Positions 47,527 to 59,793 of a stretch of DNA of 64,000 nt are shown piece by piece; position 1 is the stretch's first letter; every line of letters starts with the position of its first letter. The DNA lies in assembly GCA_034008185.1 (NCBI GenBank), contig CM067081.1, positions 148,024,258-148,088,257 on the forward strand. The letters are read 5' to 3'. The DNA comes from Gorsachius magnificus (Eukaryota; Chordata; Aves; Pelecaniformes; Ardeidae). The translations under genes and the position numbers were made by a program. The notes below the pieces were generated by a model that saw only the letters and a list, made by a program, of their open reading frames with translations, was not told the origin of the DNA and ran no database searches.

Positions 47527-48078
47527 TGTTGTGGTTTAACCCCAGTCAGCAGCTAAGCACCACAAAACCTCTTGCTTACCTCCTCCCCACACCCCGTGGG
47601 ATGGGGGAGAGAACCAGGGGCCAGGGCAGAAGTAAAACCCATGGGTTGAGATAAAGACAGTTTAACAGACAGCACAAGAAGAAAAAGTAATAATAATGAT
47701 AAAAGAATATACAAACCAAGCAATGCACAATGCAATTGCTCACCACCTGCTGACCAATGCCCAGGCCATCCCCAAGCAGTGGTCACTGCCCCCTGGCCAA
47801 CTCCCCCCAGTTTATATACTGAGCAGGATGTCATATGGTATAGCACAGCCCTTTGGCCAGTCTGGGTGAGCTGTCCTGGCTGTGCCCTCTCCCAGCTTAT
47901 TCTGCACCTGGCAGAGCAGAGGAAGCTGAAAAAAGTCCTTGACTTAGTGTAAGCACTGCCCAGCAACAACTAAACCATCAGTGTGTTAGCAACATTCTTC
48001 TAGTACTAAATCCAAAACACAGTGCTATGCCAGCTGCTAGCAAGAAAATTAACTCTATCACAGCCAAACCCGAGGATA
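47527..48078 (-). mobile_element. solo LTR of an avian endogenous retrovirus
   Basis: This 552-bp block has the hallmarks of an LTR family widespread in birds. The + strand left end reads TGTTGTGGTTTAACCCC, so the sense 3' end finishes in CA. GGTTGAGATAAAGACAGTTT follows, and the right end contains AAAATTAACTCTATCACAGC. In sense orientation (minus strand) a TATA box AGTATATAAA lies at 47811-47820. The first bases of the sense 5' end have decayed from TG to TA. A candidate 5-bp duplication TATGT flanks it (47522-47526 and 48079-48083). Five bases would fit an ERVL-type integrase, but that class assignment is inference. No gag, pol or env sequence adjoins either side, so it is a solo LTR left by recombination between two LTRs. 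Confidence 0.88.
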
Positions 48079-49714
48079 TATGTGAAGCAAAACTCCCCTC
48101 CAGCATTTGTACATAGGAGTTTAAGAGTCTGAAATACCCTGTCTCTTGCCTAGGCTTTCTACATGTCATTACAAAGGAGGTTTTTGCTGGATTTCCACTG
48201 CCTCCCCCCTTACCACCTTTTTTCTTTCCACTCCCTCCAAGAGGTCCCTCGCTGAAGGACAGTAGAAAGGGGGTCTTACAGCTCTGCTGCCTTTCTTGGA
48301 GACACATCCTTCCACACTGGACACCTTTGTGCCAGCCCTTTCCTGCTCAAAGCTTTCTGAAAGCTGTATTGATTCAGTGGTTCCGTGATTTGCAGGGGCA
48401 TGAAACCAGTAGTTATATTAACCTGAGGCATATTAATTTTGCATCTGTAGTGAGTGATAAAAGTCTGATCTTTAGCAAAGAGACAGGAGCTCTCTGCAGA
48501 TCCAGAATGTCACATTATTTTGTGACTTTTGGATGATCACTTGCCCAGGAACTAAGCACATGAGAGCCTGAATCCTGAATTATCAGCATTATATCCTTCA
48601 CTGATAGTCAAGATGCCTTCATATCCAGGTGAGAATTTCCAAACCCTACAATTTTTAAACATTTTCTGACATGCCATTACCAAGACTTACAAAAATACCT
48701 TGCAAAAAGTATTTTGCTATGGAAGTTTTCCCTCAACATACTTCTGTATTTTTATATAAGAAAAGATACAGGTGATTTTGAGAAGAGCTTGAACCTTTTT
48801 GAGCAGTGGGCTTAAAAATCAATTTAGAAAGGAAAAAAGTGAATTCCTTTACTAGTTTAATAGAGAGAATTCAGTAATTTTCTTCCTATGATATAGGAAG
48901 AGAGCATCTCCTTGCCTTTTTGCACCTCCCAGAGAATCATAATCTGCCTCAGTGTCATTCATGCAAGTTCGCATGAACGTTCAAGGGTACTCTCAGTGAA
49001 TTTTAACTGCTGAAGAGAACAGTTTTAATATGAATACAAGTACAAAGATTGCGTTTACATGCACATAGCAAATGAATGACAGTTCTAAAGTCCAAGCGTG
49101 CCCCACCAGATAGTTAATTAGCAGCCAGAAAAAAATACATACATTTCAATATTTAACCTTGAAGTCAGGTTGGTGTAAAGCTCTGAAGTAATGTCACATT
49201 AAAATGTCATCCAGAAATTCTGCCTTAAAATAAACCACAGTGAGCTGTGGTTGACAGCAGGAGACTTTGGTCCTAGTTTTCTAGCATCTGTTTTTAATTC
49301 TGCTGCTATTTATTATATAATGTTGAGAAATAACTCCATCGTTCTGGGGTTCCTTGCTCACCACCCTGCGCTGAGGTACAAGGAGAAGGCTTTATTAATC
49401 TCAGAGAAATTCTTAGAGCCTTTGAATAGAAGAAGCTATACAAGAGCGAAGTGTGGATGACTAAAGAGAAAATTCCCTGGGGAGAGAGCAAGAGAAGGGG
49501 CAGGTGGAAGGGAGTTCCTGCACTCCTGTGATGCATAGTTCTGCAAGTGCTTCTGCAGGATAGGTAGCTCTCAGAAGTCTGGCTAGAGTCAAAAAGATGC
49601 TCATTTGTGACTGAATTAAGCTTTGCAGTCAAGGTGGAGAGAAGGAGAAACTAAAGGGATGTAAAAGCAGCTTTACAGTGAGACACATGAGAAAAATGGG
49701 ACTCCCAATTAGAA

Positions 49715-50175
49715 AGCAAAACTTAGAGGGAAAATATGATCAAGGTTTACATATCATTAAAATGGTTGGCAAAATAAACAGAGTTCACTGAATACTACAG
49801 TATGAGGCCACTTGATGAAAGTAGGATAAGACTTAAAATAGATACAAGCAAACATCTCTTTACAGAATGGGTAGTGAAATCCTGAAACTAGCTGCCAGAG
49901 TTTTAAAACACAGGCAGCATCAGCAAGTTCAGAAATAATTTATGCAATTTCATGGATAACATCTACAAATGGATTTTGAAAGCAGAAGGCAGGGATGTGC
50001 CCTGTAACATCCTTAATACAATAATTCTGCAAGAGAGGAGTGGACCACAGAAAGCAGCCAGGCTCACATGCTCTCCCAAAGCAACATCTCCTGTTGCCAC
50101 CGTCGGAGATGAAACACTTGGCTAAGACAGACTGCTGGTCTGACCCAAGAGGGCATTTCGCGTGCTCCTGTGCTA
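49715..50175 (+). mobile_element. ancient CR1/L3-type LINE remnant
   Basis: The + strand conceptually reads RLKIDTSKHLFTEWVVKSWN across 49828-49895, which parallels the CR1 ORF2 C-terminal signature RFRLDxRKxFFTExVVxxWN. Further on, at 50123-50165, GACAGACTGCTGGTCTGACC and the following AAGAGGGCATTTCGCGTGCTC resemble the 3' end of L3 and older sauropsid CR1 types. The intervening sequence is heavily decayed with stops and indels. It is far older than the CR1 copies at 19.6 and 43.5 kb. Confidence 0.65.
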
Positions 50176-51236
50176 CAGGGCACAAATCACACAGTCAGTG
50201 CAGTACCTTTACCTGCTGACGTTCTTCCTATAAGATGCCATTTCCTTACTAGCTCCAGACTTCCAAATATCATCAGATGAGGACTAACCACTGTCCTGAA
50301 CATAGTACCATCTTCTCCCCCTCCTCCCCCACCCCAAGAAAGGGATTTTAATTTTTTTTAAATTCACATATTCAATTAACTGCTATTAAGATTCTTTTGA
50401 TTTGATTGCTGGTGTGAGGTTTCAGAACACACCTGCTTAACATTTTAGAACTTTTCTACATAATCAGGGCAGCTGATCACACATCTCCATGGGCTTTCAA
50501 AAAAAAAAAACAGCTGAGCTTCTCAAGAGTGTCTGCTGCCATCAGTCAGGACTGCAGTAAAGGTAGCAAATGTCAAAAAAATTGCAGTAAAGTCATGAGA
50601 GATGGCAATACTTTTGTGACTAAACAAGACTGCAGCTGGCTTTCAGCCATCTAGATGATTTTACATGCATTCAGCTTCCACAAATCAAAAAGATTTCTGG
50701 AATCAATCAATTTCAAAGGCCTGCATCAAAGAAAAACAACCATTACAAGTGGCACATGAAGTTCCAGTACAGGTATTAAAAAAAAATAAAAATAATGGCA
50801 CTGAAAGTCTGTTTTCCTGGCAGAGGACCCCTTTTACCACAGTCACAGCAGCATGGGGTGGTTTTTCTTGAGGCTGAACACATGAATTGTGTCTTAAAGT
50901 CTGTCAGCTAGAAACTTCTGCAACAGGGGTTGACCACACAAACTGATGTTGGTGAACCAGAGAGCAAAATCTGGCTAGGTACATTTCAGTTTAATGTGAT
51001 TCTGAAGTCACTGTCTTATGCTTTATTCTGCTTCTGCCTCGCTCCTTTCTTTTGCGAGAGCACTTTATCTGGAAGACAGAGTTCTGTGGTTGCTGGGCCA
51101 TATGATAGGTAGCCATCCATAGGGCGTCCTTTTCACTTGGCAGCAGGGATAGACAGCCCTCATAAGAGAGGTGACAACAAACACACGTGCTTATTCAGAA
51201 GCCTAACAAAATTTCAAGCTAGAGCTATTCAAAGTG

Positions 51237-51305
51237 TTGGGGTTTGGTTGTTTGGTTTTTTTTTTTAGTTGCTTGGGGTTTGGGTGTTTTGGTTTTTTTT
51301 TTTTG
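51237..51305. repeat. G/T-rich low-complexity tract
   Basis: Two related units, each G-rich then running to T10-T12, suggest a small duplication: GGGGTTTGGTTGTTTGG plus T12, and GGGGTTTGGGTGTTTTGG plus T12. Confidence 0.75.
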
Positions 51306-51784
51306 AAACAGTCACACAGACTCCTAGGAGTAATTTCTAAAGCATAAAACCCCTAATCTGACTGTACCCAAGCAGAGGAAAAACTAGACCTGTGTAACTG
51401 TAAAGAAATACTTTAGCTATACCACTGCACTTTGAAACATCCTTATCAAAACGCCTGTAGGACCAGAGTGTTCTTCAGAAGAGCTCTACCAACCTGAACA
51501 TGCAGCCTTGGTATCATAAGTCTCCCAGTTAAGAGGGCTACACATTAAGTCACTAAAACAAGAAGGTGTGTAGCCTACTTGTGCCCAAGCACAGGGTGCC
51601 TTGTTTTGGGGGGGTTGAGCTGTAAGATAGGTTCTTTGCTTATATCCCCAGGTGCCATAAGGAGCACAGGTAGCTAGGAGGTTATCTGGACATCCAGTGG
51701 GTGCATTGATGCAGTTTCCAAGTGTTATGATGCTTTGTGTAGAGCAATCCTAGTTTTAATGTGGGAAGTCCCATATCTACTAAT

Positions 51785-51945
51785 GAGAGGCACAGACTAG
51801 GATATAGGAGCCTGAGGGCTACTGATAATAGTTCACTCCTTGTGTGGTCTTGGCAAGTCACTTAATTGTTTGCTACCTCAACTTCTCCCAGCCCACGAAG
51901 AATATTGTACCCTCTTATTTCCTGCTTCCTCTTTCATTATGATAA
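51785..51945 (+). mobile_element. MIR/CORE-SINE-like remnant
   Basis: The blocks GAGGCACAGACTAGGATATA and GGAGCCTGAGGG, then TGTGTGGTCTTGGCAAGTCA, CTTAATTG and CTACCTCAACTT, follow the order of the MIR SINE. They correspond to its tRNA-derived head, the conserved core and the CTCAGTTTCCC region. It is old but well collinear, and sits in the RERG intron. Confidence 0.75.
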
Positions 51946-52804
51946 GAACCAGCATCCCCAGCAGAGATTACAGGACTCTCTGCCATTTGCTAGAAGGCAA
52001 ACAAAAAAGATGTGCAAAAAATCAGCTGATGTTTGTATACTGACAAGCGCCTTGTTTGCAGTGCACCATATGGATGCAAAGTTTTCGTCTGGCGTATTTC
52101 TAGAAGCAGATGCCTGAAGGAGCAACTGCTCATCTGAAGTTTTTACTAGAAGAACCTCCCATTTCATTTGCGCCACAGCATCCTCCTCTTTCTCCTCCTT
52201 CTCTAACATATGGAAATTAAATGCAGTTATGACTCAGGGGAATCTTTGTCCTTAAAATTAAAGAGCTTTCCCTGAATGCACTTTCAGCGAGGAGTTTTAT
52301 TTATTGCCTTTCTTATAAAACACTTGTATAGTTTGCCTGCTTCTATAGATTATATTTTACATGTCAGCAGAAAGCCATTGGCTTGCAGTAATGTTATGGG
52401 TCATTGATTTTGGAGACAAGTTTTCATTGCCATTGGCTTCAAGACCAAATCAAAGCCTAGGTATCAGCCCAGCTGAATGGTTTGGTTCTCCCACTTCGTA
52501 TCTGCGAGGAACTTTACTTTTGTAAGTGCAACACAATGCTCAGTGAGGGTTACATGAATAACTAATTGCGGGGCAGTCAATTTTATTAGCTGCTGTGTGG
52601 CAACAGTCATATGTTTGCATGTTCTTACCCTGTGGAAAATGCAAGGTAGCCTTAATGGGAGGTGAACTTCCTTCTTTATTTGGGAAAGACTACACACACA
52701 GCAGCTAGTGCAAGGGAAGTGGGATGATGTAGTGCCTATTCAAATTTGCCTGGCCCCAATTTGTTTAGGTTCTCCATGTCTTACGATATAGTTATCATTA
52801 AGGA

Positions 52805-52915
52805 ATAGATGTCTTAGTGTGAAAGCTACTGACTTGAATTCAAGTTTCCCATCTGTCACAGATTTCATGTAGAAACTCAGGTCAGTCTCTTCACCTCTAA
52901 ATGTGATTATTAGAA
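52805..52915 (+). mobile_element. MIR-like SINE remnant
   Basis: The sequence GAAAGCTACTGACTTGAATT, then CAAGTTTCCCATCTGTCACA and CAGTCTCTTCACCTCTAAATG, parallels the MIR head and core in + orientation. It is more decayed than the copy 1 kb upstream, which has the same orientation. Confidence 0.5.
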
Positions 52916-55900
52916 TATATCTTTATTTCAACAAAGCCTGGGGAGGATAGATGCTTTCAGACCTTTTAAGTAGCTGAATATCACTGCAGTGGAAGGCTCC
53001 ACATGCAAGCATGTCAGCTGGGGTTATAGTGGTGTAAAAATGGTTTGGAGGAAATAAAAGATGTATCAGCATATACCGTACAGAACAGAGTGTATTTAGG
53101 GTTATTGAGGAAATTAATTTACTGGGAGAAAAAGCAGATGAGATTTCTTTTACTGCCATCTACCTCCTTGACCTTCAGATTGGTTTTTCCTGAATATATT
53201 TTAATACCAAAATGATTTTCTTGTATTAAAAAAAAAAAGATTCTTTCTGCAATGGTCCTCAAAGAGTTAGGCTTATCTTTAAATTCCCCCCCCTCTATTA
53301 GCCATGCACACAGGGCACCTTTGTTTTCGCTTTAATTTTCTTCCTCCATTTTTTTTCCAGTTGTTTTGTTGACCACTTCCAGATATCACACAAACCACCA
53401 GCAATTCAGAAACCACAGGCTGAGAAACATCATTCCAGAGGCTACTGCAATATCAGAGAAATCTGTGGAGGGGAAACCATGGGAAAAGCTCCTGTTTCCC
53501 AGGGGAGACAAAGCTAACAATCAGAATATTTTTAGCTAAGGGGGTTGTTTCTTCACCTGTACCTTCACCATCTTGTCCAAACATCTCTGGCATTATCCTC
53601 ACAGTCAAGGTCCCTCTCCATTCACTGGATACCTCATGGGCACCAACAGAGCATGTTCTCCTCAATGAATCTTGAAGACACTAGGAGTCAGGAGCCTTCA
53701 ACTCTGGGTGTCCTGCTTGAGGCAATCAGAGTCCACTACTCAGATGCCTTCAACTATGTCCTACAAAACATACCCCAGTTCTTCCGCATTTCCTCCCACC
53801 TCACTGTTAAGACATTTCCCCACCACCACCCAAACTCGCTAGGCTTACGAGCCCAGGCCAGCACACCCCAGCCATGTCTGAAGTACCTTCCCTGCAGCAT
53901 GTTCAGGAGCAATCTAATGAAACACCACAAGCACAACCAGAAAAAATTACTAGGACTTATGCTGCTAGGAAGTCTGTGTGGTGCAGAGGATGGGACCTTG
54001 ATGCTTTCAAAGACAGCTGTTTCTAGAAGAGAAAGTGCTGTCACTGTGGCCCTGGTTGAACAATTCCCACACAGAATATTTCTGTAGCCTCAGCTGGATA
54101 TGTCATCTCTGCGTTCCCAATTTCAGCATGTTTGTGTTAAAGAGCAGACCAGCATCCCTGGATCCCTGTGCAAACAGTCTGGATACTATACAGCCTGCTA
54201 TAGTACAAATTTGTTACGGCTAAATCAGTAATTTGCACTGGGGTTTAGCATGGCAAAATGCCAGTAATGGCAGTTACACCAGTCAGTACTGCCTTGGAGC
54301 AGAAGGTTGACACATTTGGTACCTGACCCAGGAAAACGCCAGGACCCTTCTGAAAAGTGCAAAGCACATGGACTTGTGATAGAAGAACATTCTGCTTTTT
54401 ATGTGGCGAAGGGCAGGCTCACACGCTTGCTTTAAAAAGACTGGAAGTTAGAACATGTTTCATAATGGAATGTAGGAGACTCAGCAAGTTGGTTTAAAGA
54501 AAATGTTTTTCCTCTCAATCCATTTTAAACTCTCTCCCTATGTTTTTCCCATTGGCACTGAAGTGCTCATCTGAAATAGCTCTCTCCTGTAGAAGCTTCT
54601 GTCCCAGAGAATGATGTCGTTGAGAGAACATTTTCATGCAATATCCCAGTGGCACTTATTAGCCCTTAGATGTACACCTGATGCCCTCTTCCTATGGCAA
54701 CAAAGTGGGTTGAGGCATTAAGCCCGCCTGTGAGCATCAGGGTGCGCCGAGAATTAAGAATGCCTCCTTTCAAGAGCCAAGGTTACAGACAGAAAACTAG
54801 TCAGAAGTCACTACAACGCAAGGAACTCGGCAAAAAGCATCTCTCCCTTCACCTTAAGTGTGAAGATTTACTAGTAATGAATACTATATACACACCCTGC
54901 TCCACACAGTTATTTTGCCAGGATGGCTTAAGCCAAAGGACATAATTAACTCTGTTGTGCAGGCCAAAGGAACTTCCCCCAGTATTACTACCTGCATAGT
55001 GGCTTTGCAGCTATAGATGTGTCAGGTAAGATGTGCAGAATTTGTTCTCCTAATGGACAAAGACGAGCAGGCACAACCTTAGAAGTACATTAAACCTAGT
55101 TCATCTTCAGCACATAGCAATGGCAGCCAGCTCCAAGATGAGCACATCCTGCAGAGAACTGTGCTGGCATTCCCAGAAGACAAGGGAATTATTCTGGAAT
55201 AAGAAGGGACAGTATTAAAGCATAAAGACTATTCTACAATTCTCCTCTGTACAACTGTCCTGATTTTAAACCTGGTCTTTTATGATTTAGTTGAATTCCT
55301 TTCCAGGTATTTGCCCTTGCTCAAAGTACAGCTCCAAGAATTCAAGCTGTGTATCTTCCATTCTCCACATCAGGGATACGGAAGTAAAACACAAGCTTAT
55401 CACACAGGCAGTATTGTATCAAATGACTTGTCTACATGTGGAACTGTCAAAGTGAAGTTTTGCATCCTGGTTTATAAGCCAGCACGATCATATTCTTTGT
55501 TTGGTGTTTGGAGGGGCTTTGATGCCTTATGTAATTTTTCTTACAGGTTCTGCATCAAGATTTGCAGGGGTGGTTCAAGATAATGAGACAAAGTTTTCTT
55601 TAGCTAGAGCTCAGGACTATGGAATTACACTTCATTATCACTTCAGATAGTGTCACCAAGGCTGTCAAGATCAGTACTGACGTGTAGAGACTGAACTCAG
55701 TAAAACTCTTAGCTGAACCTGGTGAGACACAATACTGATCAGAATCAAGGCAAAGTGACATTAATAGTTCAGACTTTCTGACACCAGCTGGCATCTTGTA
55801 CTATTCTTCAGGTCTTCCCTTTCTCTAGCAGAGGTCTGAGTGGGCCTATGCACAGCATACCAAGTGTCTTATTGAGACAGACTTTGTGTCTTTAGGGAAT

Positions 55901-56791
55901 TCACGTGCTGCTAAACTCAAAAGGTCGTCCATATTTTCTAGACAGCTCATAATGTTTACATGCATGGGTTTTTGGTGGCTGCCGGATCAAAATATAGGAC
56001 CAGTGGCTAACAACTAGTTAGTAGATCACATAGTAGGATACACTGGCAAACAAGGGAAGTAGGATTATCAGATCCTGGAAAAAAAAAAAAAAAAATCCCT
56101 TTCTGATTTGTTGTGTATCCCATAGAAACAGCATAACATTTTTCTTGGAGAAGGGCCACTCACAATGAATCAAGCCAAAAGTCTAGAAAAACAACAAAAA
56201 GCCCTATTGACTAGTTCAGGCCCAAATCCTAAACCTGCAGTACAGATCATTTTCTACCTAGGAAGGTTTCTCAGTGCTTTCCATTGACCGCAGCCAGGCA
56301 TCACCTCTGTTTTCACGGCATCAAATCATTCACATCCCTTTAAAAGAGCAGTTTTTCCTAGGATCTGCATCATCTTGGGTCAGACAAGCAAAAGAGGCCA
56401 CTCTGTGGTAAGGAAGGACTGCATGTCTTCACCTGAGAGTCCCCTCGCGGTCATTGCTCTCCTCAGCCTGCCCTTCAATTCCTATCTTCAGTCCTTTCCC
56501 CAGCTCCCCTATTACTGGAGTTACCACTGTCACCGTAATGAAAGTCACATCAAGCTAGGCACAAGCAACACAAAGCAGGTAGGACACCACTGTTTATCCA
56601 CTCTTGCATATTTCCCTTTCTGCTCATCATTTTCTGGTTTCCCTTTTCTCTGTCCTGGTCAGAACCCCCTGTTCTGCCGCTCTCACCTCTCACTTTCTAT
56701 ATCTGCATTGCTCTGCTGGCCACTTCCCTGTGCTTCATCTAAAGCCCCGAGGAAGAGATGGCCCAGCCCAGTTAGCCCCAGAGCAGGAGCC

Positions 56792-56807
56792 GGGGGGGGG
56801 GGGGGGG
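56792..56807. repeat. G16 homopolymer
   Basis: Sixteen consecutive Gs follow GAGCAGGAGCC. It is a likely site of length polymorphism and of assembly or sequencing error. Confidence 0.85.
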
Positions 56808-59770
56808 ACACAGAAAAGCATGTTAGGGCTGCACCTCTGATGCCAGGTGAAGTATAGGCCAAAAACCCTGGTTCTTTGTATTGTAGGTCCTAAGATGAAG
56901 CAGCTTATTTAAGTGTGTTTTGCCACACAGTTTTGGCCACATGATGATTTCTGGACAAGTCCTTTCTCAAAGCAGGGAGCCCTATAGGGGAAAAACTCTC
57001 ACAAAGCACTTTGAGTCTGCAGCAGACCCATAGCACATGGAAGCACATCTGATCTCCAGGCTAGGAAATAAAGTGGCCTCAAATAGTCTATCCACTGTGC
57101 TCTGGAGATGTCCAGAGCTCGCACCTAAGAGCAGGCTGGCATCTAAACAGCACGGGCAGGCAGCAAGCCTGCCAGGCCAATGCTCCATCACAGTGCAGAC
57201 ACAGCATGGGGTGGAACAGCAGGGCACCTGAAATCATCAGCAATGACCCTGACTTGTGGGACAGGAGTGAACTCCAGTAATTTCAGGGTTGGGGACTGGC
57301 TGAAAGTTGTGAGAAGGGTAGAACTGAGATGGGGAAGGAAGATGCTGTGGGACAAGAGACAACCCCTCCCTGATCTTCCTACCGCTGTAGCTCCCATCAT
57401 GGTAGCGTGCTGTGCCCTCCTTGCAAGCAGGGAGTGGTCCTGTACTCAGCCCTTGATAGGCCTCATAGGACCCACCTGTAGGCAGTGTCAGGCCTATTTC
57501 CCCATCAGCTGGAACAAACTAAGTTTAAAAAAAAATAATCAAGGCAATGCAAAAAAAAAAAAAAAAGAGAAGCTGTGAGGGTACATGTGCTCATAAACAC
57601 ACCCCCCACAAATTTGAATTAGGATAATTTAGGAAAATTTTCTTGATCATCCCAAGGGTTATTTGACTACAGTGTGCAGAGATCAGCTCTTATTCATATG
57701 AACCTAAGTTGAATGGCTGGAGCTGAATATAACTCATAAGTTAGATCACATCAGAGTTTTCCCATTAAATTGGCAAGGGTGCACCTCGACACAGATCAGA
57801 TTTTCAAGCTTGTGCTCCAAAGCATGTAGGAAAGGCATTTGGAAGCAACTGATAAAGGAGGATATGTGGAGCCTTGGGTGCAGATAAAATAAGTTAGAAG
57901 CAAAGCTAGATAATTAAGAGAAAATGTCTGGTTTACGTGGTAGGAGGAGCCTTTGAAAGGGGATTGCAAAAAGTCTCTAAAGGTCTGATCCCATGCTGTT
58001 CAAACAGGCATTCGCATCAGGCTTGTCTACCTTAATATAGAAGGATAGGCATGAGTGCTTCCCATGAGGGATCAGATTTGGGGGTGTCTGGCTGCCAGCC
58101 TCAATATATGGCCTTACAGGGCGCTTGCACCTCTGAGGGCCCTTCTTCCACCACCAGATAAGAGGCACCTGCTGAATCTAACATTTCGGGCCTGAATATA
58201 GGTACAGTTTGCATATGGGGAAGTAGTCCATGTATAGTCCTATTACAAAAATGTCACTTTCTTTGTAAAAGCCATTTTTCAAGAGCACGTTTTCATTAAA
58301 TTGAGTTGAAATGGATTCCTCTGCCCCAGTTAGACTAACTGCAGAAGAAATACTTCTAGCCCAGGAGTTGATCATGATTGTCTAAATTAACAAAGAGCAC
58401 TTTATTCTCTAGGAGTCCTTCATGTTCACATATATTTTGTTCTCAAGGACAAGCAAATATTTTAACATGTATTGCAAGTTTAAAAACCAAAATATTCAAC
58501 CCCTGCAACACCACCCACTCCAGCTCCACAGCAAAAGAAAAAAAAAACCCCACCACCCATCCAAGAAATCAAAATCATTGTACTAATAAGAGGAAAGCCA
58601 CAGTAGCTAAAGCACCTGAACTTGCTTAGTCATGCTCTGGAGCAGAGACCACTAATTAAAAACAAAACTGATGATATGGTACTTTTATACCTTATCACAT
58701 CAGAAGGATAGATGCATACACAACTGTTCACAGAAATGGGCTTGGACCCTTGACGGCCACGGTTTAGGATTTCTTAAAGTCACACTCCTAAAAGAGAAGA
58801 TGGGGGATGCAAGTAATCCAGTGTTAGTATTTGAAAGGGACAGGAGTGAATTAAAGCTTTAGACTAGATTTTCCATACAGAAAGCAACTTATCCCAAGGC
58901 TTGTATATCACGGCTTTATGAAAAACATTAACAAGAAGCTACACTTCTAGGCTTAGAAACACAGAAGCCATCTAAACTCCTCTTTTAAACTCATCAGTAA
59001 CAGCAGCACCTTGGTTCCTCAAGTGGGCAACCGGTGGGCATCCACAGCCCTTCCCACTCCCATTTCAAGCTTCTGCACCCAGGAAACAACTCCCTGGCAG
59101 AAGCCAACAGCAGCAGATTTTGGAACTCCACAAAAGATCTGGTATTTTCAGCGCACCCTGTTTCTAACTCCATGCAATTCCAAAAGTTGACCATAAAGTG
59201 ATTTTCTTTTTTAAATAAGTCATGGATCATTTTTGCCTCTGTTTAAAATCTTATGCAAGATGAAATGTTAAAACTGGCAAGCTTGAAATGAAATATCAGA
59301 ACACTCCTTGACCTTGTCATCACCATTCACTTTTTACTTTTCTGTGCAATGAAAACATTTTTTTAAAAAATCAGCATATTCCCATGGAAATTTTTCAAGC
59401 AGCTCTCTACACAAGAAATGCAAAGCAGAAAAATTGCCCCAGCCAGTCCAGTTTGAAATCCCTAAAGGCTTCTCCTTTGCTCCTTTAACTCTAGCCAGAA
59501 GATAAAGCCTTCCCTGAATTCCCTCCTGCAGGATTATAGCATGGAAAATAGTTCTCACTGCTTCTTTGGTTGCTTTGCACTATCATAACTATATATATGT
59601 ATTACATTAATGGAATTGATGTAAATGAGAGGAAGACATGAAAATCCTTATTGCATATCCAGGCACGAAATCATTATTTGCTTCAGGAAAGACACTATGA
59701 AATATTTCTTGTTGCTACAGCAACAGGCACTGCACATAGCAAGATTGTATTTTTCTTATACATGTACACA

Positions 59771-59793
59771 GATAAATAAATAAATAAATAAAA
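59771..59793. repeat. (AAAT)n microsatellite
   Basis: About five perfect AAAT units. Confidence 0.85.

Noticed and set aside
53545..54087. 180-codon open frame on the + strand
   Set aside because: No recognisable domain, no splice or promoter context, and a length within chance expectation for 64 kb read in six frames. It is kept only as a note in the intronic stretch.
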